64,000 nt of DNA from an uncultured Prevotellamassilia sp. Its GTDB lineage: Bacteria; Bacteroidota; Bacteroidia; Bacteroidales; Bacteroidaceae. Made by a program: the position numbers and the translations under genes. Below, one piece after another: positions 1 to 9,500 of the stretch (positions are counted from its first letter, which is position 1; each line of letters starts with the position of its first letter). The notes below the pieces were generated by a model. The model was not told where the DNA came from. It worked only from the letters and a program-made list of their open reading frames with translations, and ran no database searches. The DNA is taken from the NCBI GenBank assembly GCA_934255485.1, contig CAKQOG010000005.1:1-64000 (forward strand), in the 5' to 3' direction.

Positions 1-71
1 AAGAGTCCGGTGCAATACCGAACTCTTTCTCAAATCGGATAGTTAATAACCTGTCCAACTTTTTGGGGTCA
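1..71. mobile_element. Right-hand end of an insertion sequence, probably IS3 family (IS150-like)
   Basis: Bases 52-71 read, on the minus strand, TGACCCCAAAAAGTTGGACA. This closely resembles the terminal inverted repeats of many IS3-family elements, which begin TG and run into a C-rich then A-rich stretch followed by GTTGGACA. The body would lie to the left, outside the window. Bases 1-27 form a small hairpin (AAGAGT / ACTCTT with an inner CGG / CCG). No transposase sequence is visible, so this could also be a solo end left by a decayed element. Confidence 0.4.
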
Positions 72-214
72 TTTCAGTTTCGTTTTAGTGTATTCATTAG
101 GTATAATATTAAAAAACTATGCTTTTGAGAATGCTTTATTTATTGTAAAATTTTTCTCTTATAAAAGAGAATATAAAATAAAGGATTAAGTTCATAAATT
201 ATCTTAGCCAAGGC

Positions 215-242
215 AAAAGTGTTTATATTTTTTCGAAACACT
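215..242 (-). terminator. Weak hairpin downstream of the radical SAM gene
   Basis: On the minus strand AGTGTTT and AAACACT form a 7-bp stem with an 11-base loop, followed by TTTTG. It lies about 35 bases after the radical SAM stop codon. The short stem and short T run make it only a candidate terminator. Confidence 0.35.
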
Positions 243-276
243 ATATACAATATGGCAATAATTTTATGTACGCATA

Positions 277-1611
277 CTAAATGCTTTTTCCTGCTAAAAA
301 GCCATCCATGCAACGAGCTAATATTTCTTCATTTTTAGCCATTGTACACAAATCAAAATGCTTATTATCATAAACATTAGATAGTCTTTCCCATGGACAT
401 CCCGTGCTGCATACAGGCAGTAGTTTACATTCGCAACATTCTGGCGTATCAAGTCCGGTACCTATAGCCAAATAACGCATCATTAGGCGAGTATTACCTT
501 TTAATTGATCATCAGCAACATTTCCGATACAACATGCTTTGTCACCAAAATCATTCCAGCATTTATACATATCTCCCTTAGGACCAATGATGTAACTATG
601 CAATGAAGTTGCACCGCAACCTTTTGCAGCTCTTTGCGGCATCCAATTAACAGGAACTCCGTATGTATCAGCCATTTTATCAAAGAATAGATATTTGTCT
701 TGATTTAAGATTGAATTGCAATTCCAACACCCTCTTTCTTCGTCTTCTACACGAATATAGCCAGGGTATATTCTTAGATGAGTTAGCTGTTCGCCAAACC
801 TATCTGCAAAGAACTGAGCTATTTTACCATAATCGTCTATATTGTTTTTATCGATATTAACACGCACAACAACATCTGTATTAGGCAAGTTTTGCAACAA
901 CCTTTCAATATTGTTGATAATTACATCAAAGCTACCACTTTTGTTATATTTATAACGTCGAGTAACATCATGATGCTCTTTAATTCCATCTAAGGAAATT
1001 TGTATAGAACGTAACTTGTATTGTTTAAAATATTGAATAACTTCGTCTGTGATTAACGAAGCATTTGTAACAATACTATGCCCTACCCACTCTTTATCTT
1101 GTATTGCTATTAATTTCTCAGAAACTTTCTTTATTACATCAAAAGCCAACAGAGGCTCACCTCCATACCACGTTACTTTAAACTTTTTGCATGGTTGATA
1201 ATCTTTTACATAACTTACCAAACGTTCTATCACCTCATCACTCATAGAACATTGGCTTTTATGCTTTTCATAGCAATAAGGACACGCAAAATTGCAATCG
1301 CTTGTAGGAGCAATAGTAAGTGAAAGCGTATCAGAAGCAAATGACATTATTTTATTTCGCAATATTTCGTTTGCCAGGTAATCTTTATCATCATCTTCTG
1401 TAACAATAAACTTCTGTTCTATTAATATCTTTACCAATTCTGGACGGATATTATTTATCACATTATTCAAGTTTTTGTTATGGGCTATATGCCTTATTGC
1501 TTCATATTCGTTAGCCTGTACTTTTACCAAAGCCTGATTACGCGTATTAAACAATACACATGTTCCATCTTTTAATTTTAAGGGTATAATGTACTTCGTA
1601 AAAGTTTTCAT
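277..1611 (-). CDS. Radical SAM/SPASM-domain protein
   Basis: A 444-residue cytoplasmic iron-sulfur enzyme. The radical SAM cluster motif CNFACPYC places the three [4Fe-4S] ligands at Cys106, Cys110 and Cys113. A cysteine-rich SPASM region lies near the C-terminus (Cys392, 393, 395, 401, 405, 422), expected to bind auxiliary clusters. Residues 1-100 look like the small N-terminal domain found in peptide-modifying members. Relatives include anaerobic sulfatase-maturating enzymes and RiPP peptide maturases; the substrate cannot be told from sequence. No sulfatase or convincing precursor peptide is adjacent. The gene is visibly more AT-rich than most of the window and sits next to a probable IS end, which suggests acquisition by transfer. 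It has its own promoter with a leader of about 115 bases. Confidence 0.85.
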   Translation of the reverse strand: MKTFTKYIIPLKLKDGTCVLFNTRNQALVKVQANEYEAIRHIAHNKNLNNVINNIRPELVKILIEQKFIVTEDDDKDYLANEILRNKIMSFASDTLSLTIAPTSDCNFACPYCYEKHKSQCSMSDEVIERLVSYVKDYQPCKKFKVTWYGGEPLLAFDVIKKVSEKLIAIQDKEWVGHSIVTNASLITDEVIQYFKQYKLRSIQISLDGIKEHHDVTRRYKYNKSGSFDVIINNIERLLQNLPNTDVVVRVNIDKNNIDDYGKIAQFFADRFGEQLTHLRIYPGYIRVEDEERGCWNCNSILNQDKYLFFDKMADTYGVPVNWMPQRAAKGCGATSLHSYIIGPKGDMYKCWNDFGDKACCIGNVADDQLKGNTRLMMRYLAIGTGLDTPECCECKLLPVCSTGCPWERLSNVYDNKHFDLCTMAKNEEILARCMDGFLAGKSI

Positions 1612-1732
1612 AGGCTAAGGAAAGAAAATATAATAGTAAAACAGATTGATGATACATAATATCACACATATCTATTTTACTTTCAATAGCTTGTTAAGCT
1701 GTTAAATAAAAGTTGTTATTAGTTATTACTTG

Positions 1733-1763
1733 CAAATATATGTAATAAAAACAGATCTGCAAA
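1733..1763 (-). promoter_or_regulatory. Promoter of the radical SAM gene
   Basis: On the minus strand a -33 TTTG (1760-1763) is separated by 19 bases from TATATTTG (1733-1740), matching the Bacteroidota housekeeping promoter (TTTG, about 19-20 bases, TANNTTTG). Transcription would begin near 1728, giving a leader of about 115 bases. Confidence 0.6.
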
Positions 1764-1812
1764 GTTTTCGTTGAACTTTGTAGGGTATATAATATATAAG
1801 AGGAAAAAGTCG

Positions 1813-1855
1813 CAAAAAAAATCCCAACTAATTGCATAAAAACAATCAGTTGGGA
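1813..1855 (-). terminator. Rho-independent terminator of the TonB receptor transcript
   Basis: A 13-bp stem with one mismatch (1822-1834 with 1843-1855) and an 8-base loop is followed on the minus strand by an uninterrupted T tract (1813-1821 on the plus strand are A, apart from the last pair). It lies about 75 bases past the stop codon of the TonB-dependent receptor. Confidence 0.85.
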
Positions 1856-1931
1856 ACAAAAATATTATAAAAGAACAACTACGAGGGAGAGTTCTTTTTG
1901 TTTTATCAAATGAGATAGATTGAGCGTTATA

Positions 1932-4900
1932 TTAGAATGTTAAACGCAAACCTACTTGGCAGTGCCAACGTGAACTTACATCGCTCTTTGTTGGAGCATT
2001 TGATGAGTTATAAGAGTAGGTAGGAGTATAAACCTTTGAGTCGCCTTGAGTTGAAGAGGCTAAACTCTCAATCTTTAGAGGAGAATAGTTCCAACTTACA
2101 GAATAACTTGCGCCCCACTTCTTATTAAGCATGTTGGCAAAGTTGATAATATCGAATGTAAATTCAAGTTTACCTATACCATTGATGTTATAGATAGACT
2201 GTGCCAAGTGAACGTCTATTTCGTGTTCCCAATCAGAGAGATTTGAATTGCGCTCTGCATATTGTCCACGGTGGTTCTTTGCATAGCTATCATGTTCAAT
2301 CCATTGGCCAAACTTAGCACGGTCATCCTCTGTTTTGAAGTTCATCTTAGCCAACTCATCTGCTGTTGGGATGTAGAGTAATGAGTTTGCAGTTGCACCA
2401 TCACCATTGAAATCTGTACGTGTTGCATCGTAATATGTTAGGTTATAACGTGAGCCGCTGAAGCCGTTATAAGTAAGTGCAACAGTGGTACTTGTCCAAC
2501 CATTGAGGTACTTAGGTGTGGTGTAAGACAAAGTAAAGAGTACACGATGTGGAATATCAAACTTAGAGAAACCTAACTCATTACCTGAGTTTGAGTCTAC
2601 AGAGAAGTTCTTTTGCCAGTTAGAATAAGCTACAGAAGACTTACCATCATTAACCGACTTGGCACGACTAAAGGTGTAACTTGCATTAAGGTCAAGACCA
2701 AAGTCGAACGATTTTTGCAATTGTGCTGTAAACGCATAAGTGTAGCCCTTGTTGGTGTTGCGTAGGTTGATAATAGAGTTGTAGTTGCCCTTGTTTATTG
2801 AATAATAAGGGGCTGCAGAAGCCTCTACACCAGGAACGGCATAAGTAGTTCCGGTACGATTGAGAGCAAGGTTCTCGAAGAACACATTGTTAAGAGTTTT
2901 TGTATAAACACCCTCCAATGTAAGTTTTACGTTACCTGGCAATGTTTGTTCAACAGCCAAGTTTGCACGCAAAGCTTGTGGGAACTTGTAGTTTTTGTTA
3001 ATCGTAACAATATCGGGTTTAGCAGCACTACCTGCACCTTGTTGGTCTTCGATTGCTTGCAATGGGTTATGTGCATATTGTCCCAATTTAGGCGTTGTGT
3101 TTTCGCCTGTTTTAGGAGCATATATAGTAGTACCCTTAGCCTCCATACCAGTGTTGGTAAATGCATTCGAAATCCATACAAGAGGTACACGACCAGTGAA
3201 CATACCTACACCACCACGAATAAGTGTTGAATGGTCATCGTTGAGATACCAGTTGAAGCCCAAACGAGGAGATACGAGCAACTTAGTACTTGGTGTGCTA
3301 CCTACAGTTGCATTTAGGTTTTTACTTGCAGCCCATTTGTTAAACTCTGGGTTTTCAGTAGGATTATTCCAAATAACAGGAATGTCGAAGCGCAAACCTA
3401 ATGTTGCATTGAAGTTGCGATTAACCACCCATTTATCTTGAACATAGAATCCAAATTGTGCAGCCTTGAGCACTGGTGCCCATTTGGTATCGCCACCTGT
3501 TAGAGCAGGGTCGGTGTATTTATAAGTAAATTTACTTGGATTATCGTTCAAGAAATCATTGAGCGAATCGTAATACCACGAACCATTTGATGCTTGAATA
3601 AAGAGGTTCTTTGTGCGATAAAATTCGTTGTGAGTACCAAAAATGAGTGTATGGTTGCCTTTGTACCAAGAGAGGTTATCTTCAAAGGTGTAGATATTTT
3701 GGTCAAGGTAGTTGGCACTTGAAGAATAGTCAGTACCGATGTTACCAGTTATGGCTTTAACACTTTCGTCAGCACTTACCAAGTTGTAAATCTGCACTGT
3801 AGGACCTTGATATGGAACATCACGATGGTCGCGTACAACAACTGCAGAAGCACGCAACTCGTTGTAGATAGACGGCGAGATGTGCGAAGTCAATTCTGCT
3901 ACAACAGAGTTAGTTTTGTTGTTCATGCGATAACTTGAGTTGTTAAAAGTGTATGACTTTACACTTGCTCCATACTTGTCATCGTAACCATTGTTGTGTT
4001 GGTAGCGCACGCTAAGTTTGTTATCATCGTTGATATTCCAATCAACACGAGCCAAAAGTCCGAACGATTTTTTATCAACATTACGCTGGCCGTAACCATC
4101 GCTAAAGCCCGTTAGTTCTTGGTATCTGCCTACTATCTGTTTAGCTGTTGCTTCAGTAATATACGTAGGAGCATAGCCTGGGTATATGCTTGTTGGGTAA
4201 GACTGTTTCTTGCCTTCAGCACTTACAAAATAGAATAACTTATCCTTGATGATAGCACCACCGAGCGTACCACCATACGTGCGCTCAAACTGTGTGCTCA
4301 TAGGCACCTTTTCGTAATCGTGTATAGCACTATACTTGCCATACATGTTTTGATTATTGAAATAGGTATAAGCCGAAGCATGCGTAGTGTTGGTACCTTG
4401 CTTTGTAACAACATTAATAGCACCACCTGTGAAACCGCTTTGTCGCACATCAAAAGGTGCTACAGCTACTTGTATTTCTTCGATAGCATCCATCGAGATA
4501 GGTGTAGCTTTCGACTGGCCACCATTTGTGCCTGTTGACGTAAGACCGAACACATCGTTACTTACAACACCATCGATTTGAAAACTATTGAAGCGGTTGT
4601 TTGAACCTGCAAAGCTAATACCACCATCTTTGTTGGTCATAGCCATTGGCGAGTTCTTTACCAAATCGTAGATGTCGCGGTCTACTGTTGGTACATTCTC
4701 AATCTGCGAGAGTGAGAAGTTTTTGGCTGCACCGCCCTTTTGCTTACGTGCACCAGTTACAACAGCCTCGTTCAGCGAATTGTCTTTAGGACTAAGTGTA
4801 ACATTTACTGGGAGCGAGCTACCCAATTCAAGGTAAAGCTTGCTAAATGTTTTAGACGCATAGCCAATGTACGAAATCGAAATGGTGTAAGGGCCACCCG

Positions 4901-5123
4901 TACGCATACCTTGAATGGTGTAGCGACCATTGTTGTTGGTTGTTGCACGGTAACGTGTTCCAGAAGGAGTGTGCACTGCCACGATAGACGCACCAATAAC
5001 GGGTTCGTTGTTTTCGTCAGTAACAATACCATTAACCGATGAGGTTGTTACTTGCGCATTAGCAACCACTGCAAAAGCTGGTGCAGTGAGTGCTGCGAGC
5101 ATAAGTTTTTTGAAATGTGACAT
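1932..5123 (-). CDS. TonB-dependent receptor, Oar-like, with carboxypeptidase-regulatory-like N-terminal domain
   Basis: A 1063-residue outer-membrane receptor. Residues 1-23 form a signal peptide ending in an AxA-type site (VVANA|Q). Residues of about 28-115 are a carboxypeptidase-regulatory-like (Ig-like) domain with the usual GIVTDENNEPVIGASI opening. A plug domain follows (about 118-235, including GGAINVVTKQGTN), then a long beta-barrel ending in a terminal aromatic residue (LRLTF). The size and layout resemble Oar-type receptors rather than SusC, and no SusD lipoprotein is present. It lies 40 bases downstream of a secreted phosphodiesterase gene, probably in the same operon, so uptake of a phosphodiester-derived product is conceivable. 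The ligand is unknown. Confidence 0.9.
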   Translation of the reverse strand: MSHFKKLMLAALTAPAFAVVANAQVTTSSVNGIVTDENNEPVIGASIVAVHTPSGTRYRATTNNNGRYTIQGMRTGGPYTISISYIGYASKTFSKLYLELGSSLPVNVTLSPKDNSLNEAVVTGARKQKGGAAKNFSLSQIENVPTVDRDIYDLVKNSPMAMTNKDGGISFAGSNNRFNSFQIDGVVSNDVFGLTSTGTNGGQSKATPISMDAIEEIQVAVAPFDVRQSGFTGGAINVVTKQGTNTTHASAYTYFNNQNMYGKYSAIHDYEKVPMSTQFERTYGGTLGGAIIKDKLFYFVSAEGKKQSYPTSIYPGYAPTYITEATAKQIVGRYQELTGFSDGYGQRNVDKKSFGLLARVDWNINDDNKLSVRYQHNNGYDDKYGASVKSYTFNNSSYRMNNKTNSVVAELTSHISPSIYNELRASAVVVRDHRDVPYQGPTVQIYNLVSADESVKAITGNIGTDYSSSANYLDQNIYTFEDNLSWYKGNHTLIFGTHNEFYRTKNLFIQASNGSWYYDSLNDFLNDNPSKFTYKYTDPALTGGDTKWAPVLKAAQFGFYVQDKWVVNRNFNATLGLRFDIPVIWNNPTENPEFNKWAASKNLNATVGSTPSTKLLVSPRLGFNWYLNDDHSTLIRGGVGMFTGRVPLVWISNAFTNTGMEAKGTTIYAPKTGENTTPKLGQYAHNPLQAIEDQQGAGSAAKPDIVTINKNYKFPQALRANLAVEQTLPGNVKLTLEGVYTKTLNNVFFENLALNRTGTTYAVPGVEASAAPYYSINKGNYNSIINLRNTNKGYTYAFTAQLQKSFDFGLDLNASYTFSRAKSVNDGKSSVAYSNWQKNFSVDSNSGNELGFSKFDIPHRVLFTLSYTTPKYLNGWTSTTVALTYNGFSGSRYNLTYYDATRTDFNGDGATANSLLYIPTADELAKMNFKTEDDRAKFGQWIEHDSYAKNHRGQYAERNSNLSDWEHEIDVHLAQSIYNINGIGKLEFTFDIINFANMLNKKWGASYSVSWNYSPLKIESLASSTQGDSKVYTPTYSYNSSNAPTKSDVSSRWHCQVGLRLTF

Positions 5124-5163
5124 ACGTTATAAAGTATAATGTATATAGATGATAAATGCTTTT

Positions 5164-6351
5164 TTATTTCAAGAAGTCTGAAACTGCTTCCAAACTACCG
5201 TCATTAGCAGATGGTTGTATGTTGAGCAACTTACACAACAAACTATAAATACAGGTGTTGCTAAATACATGTGCCTTTTGATAACCTTCCTTAAAGTCAG
5301 GTCCGACGGCTCTAAACGGCACTTGCATTTCAAAGCCAGTAGGGTCGAAGCCGTGCATACCCGATGGGCGGTAAGGTTTGTCGCCAATCACCCATCCACT
5401 TTCAGGATTAACCACAATGTCGCCTATATTTTCATTATCGCCATATCGCAAATATGAAGGCACTTCATTTTTGTGCCACACATGAACGTGAGGCATATTT
5501 TGTAATGCCTCATACACTTTCTTTTCATATCCTCGTTTAGGCCACACGTGTGTAGGAATATCGCATTGGATACGCTCAATCCATTCTTTCTTTACATAGT
5601 CGTATGGGTTGAGAAGATGATCATTGTCTATACGTGCCATACCATGATCTGCCAATACTATGAGATTGATACTATCGCGATTGGAAAGCGTTTGCAAACT
5701 TTCATAAAGTGATTCAAGAAGATAGTCCATACGTTCTACGGCATGTCGTGTCTGCGGAGAAAATGGGCCATAAGTATGTCCGCTATGGTCTGGTTCTTCG
5801 AAATATGCCAGTACCAACTGTGGGCGTTCTGCCTCGGGCAAACGAAGATAGCGCGTTACCTCAGCAATACGTTCGGCAAAGGTTAGAAGAGGTTTTTGAG
5901 CATAATCATGATAGTAAGTGGGATAATGACCTCCTATCTTTACATCCGAACCAGGCCAATAAACTACACCTGTCTGAACACCTTGTCGGGCTGCAGTATT
6001 CCATATAGGCTCCCCATGCCAAAAGTATGGATCGCTACGCGTTTCATTGTTTCCGAGCGAGAACACTCTTCCAGTCTTTTTATCAGTAAAGGTGTTGGCA
6101 ATGATACCATGATGCGAAGGCACCAATCCAGTCACTATTGTATAGTGATTGGGGAATGTTTTTGAAGGAAACGAAGGTTGCATTGTAGCGCTCACTCCCA
6201 TCGTTGCCATTTGGTTTAAGAATGGTGTGTTATAGGCTCGTGTATACTCTTCGCGGAAGCCATCAAGCGACACCATCACTGTGTAATGTTTTGCTATTCC
6301 CGATATAGGAAGTAAGCATAACAATGAAATAATTAAAAAAAATTTACGCAT
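5164..6351 (-). CDS. Secreted alkaline-phosphatase-superfamily phosphodiesterase (nucleotide pyrophosphatase type)
   Basis: 395 residues with a signal peptide (residues 1-20, ending GIA). The mature protein begins with the metal-binding MVSLDGFR motif of type I phosphodiesterases/nucleotide pyrophosphatases. The likely nucleophile threonine is in FPSKTFPNHYTIVTG, and further metal ligands lie in EEPDHSGHTYGP, VLADHGM and the late SGMHGFDP. Members hydrolyse nucleotide or other phosphodiester bonds in the periplasm or at the cell surface. It is the first gene of a probable two-gene operon with the TonB receptor 40 bases downstream. The real substrate could be nucleotides, nucleotide sugars or phosphocholine-type esters. 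Confidence 0.88.
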   Translation of the reverse strand: MRKFFLIISLLCLLPISGIAKHYTVMVSLDGFREEYTRAYNTPFLNQMATMGVSATMQPSFPSKTFPNHYTIVTGLVPSHHGIIANTFTDKKTGRVFSLGNNETRSDPYFWHGEPIWNTAARQGVQTGVVYWPGSDVKIGGHYPTYYHDYAQKPLLTFAERIAEVTRYLRLPEAERPQLVLAYFEEPDHSGHTYGPFSPQTRHAVERMDYLLESLYESLQTLSNRDSINLIVLADHGMARIDNDHLLNPYDYVKKEWIERIQCDIPTHVWPKRGYEKKVYEALQNMPHVHVWHKNEVPSYLRYGDNENIGDIVVNPESGWVIGDKPYRPSGMHGFDPTGFEMQVPFRAVGPDFKEGYQKAHVFSNTCIYSLLCKLLNIQPSANDGSLEAVSDFLK

Positions 6352-6396
6352 TGTATTCGTAACTTTTTACGCCGTAAAATTGGGTTTATAATATTT

Positions 6397-6404
6397 CAAA
6401 AATA
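6397..6404 (-). promoter_or_regulatory. -7 box upstream of the phosphodiesterase/TonB receptor operon
   Basis: TATTTTTG on the minus strand fits TANNTTTG. It lies 46 bases before the ATG. No -33 TTTG at perfect spacing was seen. Confidence 0.4.
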
Positions 6405-6452
6405 TGAAAATCAACTACAGGTTTTCCTTATTCTTGCAATATATAAAATGAT

Positions 6453-6494
6453 AAAGGTCCTGCCACACACATACGTGCCCAGCAGAACCCTTTT
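6453..6494 (-). terminator. Terminator of the GH31 gene
   Basis: On the minus strand AAGGGTTCTGC pairs with GCAGGACCTT (one bulge, one G-T pair) across an 18-base loop. The stem is followed by TTTATCATTTTATATA. It sits immediately after the GH31 stop codon. Confidence 0.55.
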
Positions 6495-6507
6495 GTATAT
6501 TTTAGTA

Positions 6508-9500
6508 TCAGAATTTCACGGAACCTAAATTGCGATCAACTAAGATACCATCCTTTGCTTTAAGTGTGAACTTGCCAGACTTTTTAGCCTTTAGTTTAAT
6601 AACAAACAAGTTGTGATCACCTTCGTCGAGTAAGAAGTTGTTGCCCTTATTTACGAACGTAGGCAACAATTCTTTCTGTCCGTTGGTGTGTAAGCGGTCG
6701 TATGTAAGATTTACCATATCCTTCATGTTAAGGAGTTCGGTTCCTACATATTCAAATTCGCTTGTGCTGTATGGAAGTGCAAAGCTCAAACCATTTACAT
6801 AGTGCAAACCTTTGCCTTTAACAGTGATTTCAACCATATCACCAGCAGCAAAAGTTGTTTTGTTGGGCGAAAGAACAAGTTTGCCAGCCACCTTGTCATT
6901 TGAGTTACGAACACCGCCATCAAGTTCAATTGATACACATGAAATGTCATAAGCATCAATCAAGCCATTCTTGTTGATATCGCCAGAACTTACGTAGTCG
7001 AAATCGGCATCGCCCTTACGCAAACCAGTATAGTTCATATAAGAGGTCAAATCGTTTTCGTCGATACGCTTGTCATGATTAATATCGCCTTGCAAGTAGC
7101 TTTCAGAGCCTGCCACCTTGAAGATGTACATCTCACGTCCTGAGGCAAAGTTACCTACAGCCTTATCAAGATGAAGTTTCACGTAGCGTGCTTCGGGGTT
7201 ACTATCGAACTTAAATGTCTTGGTTGTTCCGTCTTGTTTCCATTCAAACTTAACAGGAGCCGACCATTGCTGACGATCGGTGCTTACAGACACTGTACCA
7301 GAAAGCAATGTGCCATTGCCACCATCTTCGCGAGGTATATATTCAAAGCGGTCGAGTTTATTAACCGAACGCAAGTCGATTGTCATATCGCTTGGGATAG
7401 CTTCGCCCTTGCCCCATTTGCTATGCCACATGCTCTTTTCATCGAAGTCGAAGAGTTTTTGTATACCATTGCCTGGTTGGTTCTCGCATGTTGTGGTAGC
7501 CTTGATGTCTTTAATAGCAAACTCAAGAGGATTGCTCTTAGTGGTTGCACTGGCTGTTGCCCAATCAGAGTAGCCGTCCTTATTAACCGAACGCACCTTA
7601 AAGGCATAGCTCGTTTCGGGTATAAGGCCGTCTATCGTAAAGTTGTTGTTGCGGATAGTTGAATAAAGCATGCCGTTATACTCTATTTCATAGAAGTCGG
7701 CATTGTCAACCTTGTTCCATGATGGAGTAAGACTAAACACACCAATACCCTTGTCTGTAAACGACACTTGTGGTGCCTTGAGTGCACCTGTGTGTGTGCG
7801 TAAGCGGTCGGTTGGGTTGAATTCAAATCCTTCAATCTTCACCTCTGTAGCGTTGTCTGCAACGTTTGTTTTTTCAAGTTTCACAAGGAGTTGAGCATTC
7901 TTTTCAACTACCTTCTTAGCAGCTTCTGAACCTGGAGTAGAGAAGCGGTTAAGATTAGGTTTCTCGTTATAGAAGTAAACATTTACGCCCTTGTTAAAGT
8001 CTGCTTCTGAGTTTACTGCAGTGAGTTTTATGCTCTTCTTGCCAAGCTTTGCAGTTACACTCTTAGGAGCCTTGCTCACATTGATACGGAGTTCAGTTTC
8101 CTTTTGAGGTTCAAAGCCATCAAACGTGCCGTATGTGGGGTTAATCGTAACAACGAGTTTACCCTTGCCATTAGTTGCAGTTGAAATTTCTGTGCGTGAA
8201 CATTGACCACCTAAGTATGCTTGTGTTTTGCCATCATCATCATATTGGCTGAAAGCATTTGAGCCTTGTGCTGTTGCATATATTTCGTAAGCACGATAGT
8301 CCTTGCGTATTTGCGAGGGATTATTGTTGGGGTTAGCCATTGGGATAATGGCATCTGCCTTTACAAATACAGGAAGTTTCCAAATAGGAGCATCAAAATT
8401 GTTGATAATGCGTCCGCCCTCGTATACATCACCGTTGTAGTAGTCTACCCAACGTCCCTCTGGAAGGTAAATGCCATTACGTATGTCATTACCCTTTTCG
8501 TCCATTTGAGTGTTTGTGTAAATAGGTGCCACAAGGAATGAGGGACCATACATAAACTGATATTGTGTATCGCTGCCCAATGTGTAATCGTTGGGGTAGT
8601 CAAGGAACATAGCACGTATCATTGGCTTGCCGTCTACAGCTTGACGAGCTATGGTGTAGGTATAGGGCATTAGTTCGCTCTTGAGTTTGAGATAAGAGCG
8701 GTTAATGCTTGTTGCAGGTTCGCCAAGTACCTCTGGATACTTAGGATTTGAGCCCCAACCATCCATATTCAGTTCCATCGGAGTAAATGTTTTCCACTGG
8801 AACTCACGTATATTTACAGGCATGTTTTTACCGCCAAAGATACCATCAACATCCGATGTGATGTTAGGTTGTCCTGAAAGTCCTGAGCCAATAAATGTTG
8901 GGATATGGAAGCGGATATACTCCCAGTCGCCACCTGTTTGGTCGCCACTCCAGATACCTGCATAACGTTGCGTACCAGCCCAGCCGTCGAGTGAAATGAT
9001 AAATGGGCGTGCATTCGATCCATAGTAAGGCATAATTTCGCCTACATCGCTCACGCCATTCAAGCCAAACGAGTAACCAGCACCTACCCAAGCCACGTCT
9101 GTTTTCAACACACGTACACCTGCATCGCGAACCTCCTTCACGATGTCGCGCTGAAGCAAGGGTTCTATGCCCTCTTTAGGGTGAAGGTCGCTTTGTGTCC
9201 ACAAGCCTATTTCAACGCCTTTTGAGCGTGCATAATCACCAAATGATTTCAGATTAGCAATGTTGCCATCTAACGAGTTAGTTTGGCCATAACCAGCGCC
9301 ATAACCATCGTTGGGCAAGAACCAGCCTAAAGGCATATCGTTGTTAAGATAGCGGTCGATAGCTGCACGTGCAGAGAATTGATAGTTGTTTTTTTCACCA
9401 TTAAGACTCTCTTTTACACCGCCATTGTCCTTTTGGCTTTCGTTGTAACGTTTACCATCTTCGTAGAGCATAAAGCCATCTTTTGCCTCTTTCCAATAGT

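Noticed and set aside
1612..1680. A 41-codon frame in the leader of the radical SAM gene as a RiPP precursor
   Set aside because: It overlaps the enzyme start and shows no leader/core pattern, Gly-Gly site or repeated Cys/Ser/Thr core.
2995..3441. A 148-codon plus-strand frame opposite the TonB receptor
   Set aside because: It is a shadow of the receptor gene on the opposite strand; codon pattern and length are explained by the receptor's composition.
1932..6351. A SusC/SusD polysaccharide-utilisation locus
   Set aside because: The receptor lacks an adjacent SusD lipoprotein and no glycan hydrolase is in the same operon.
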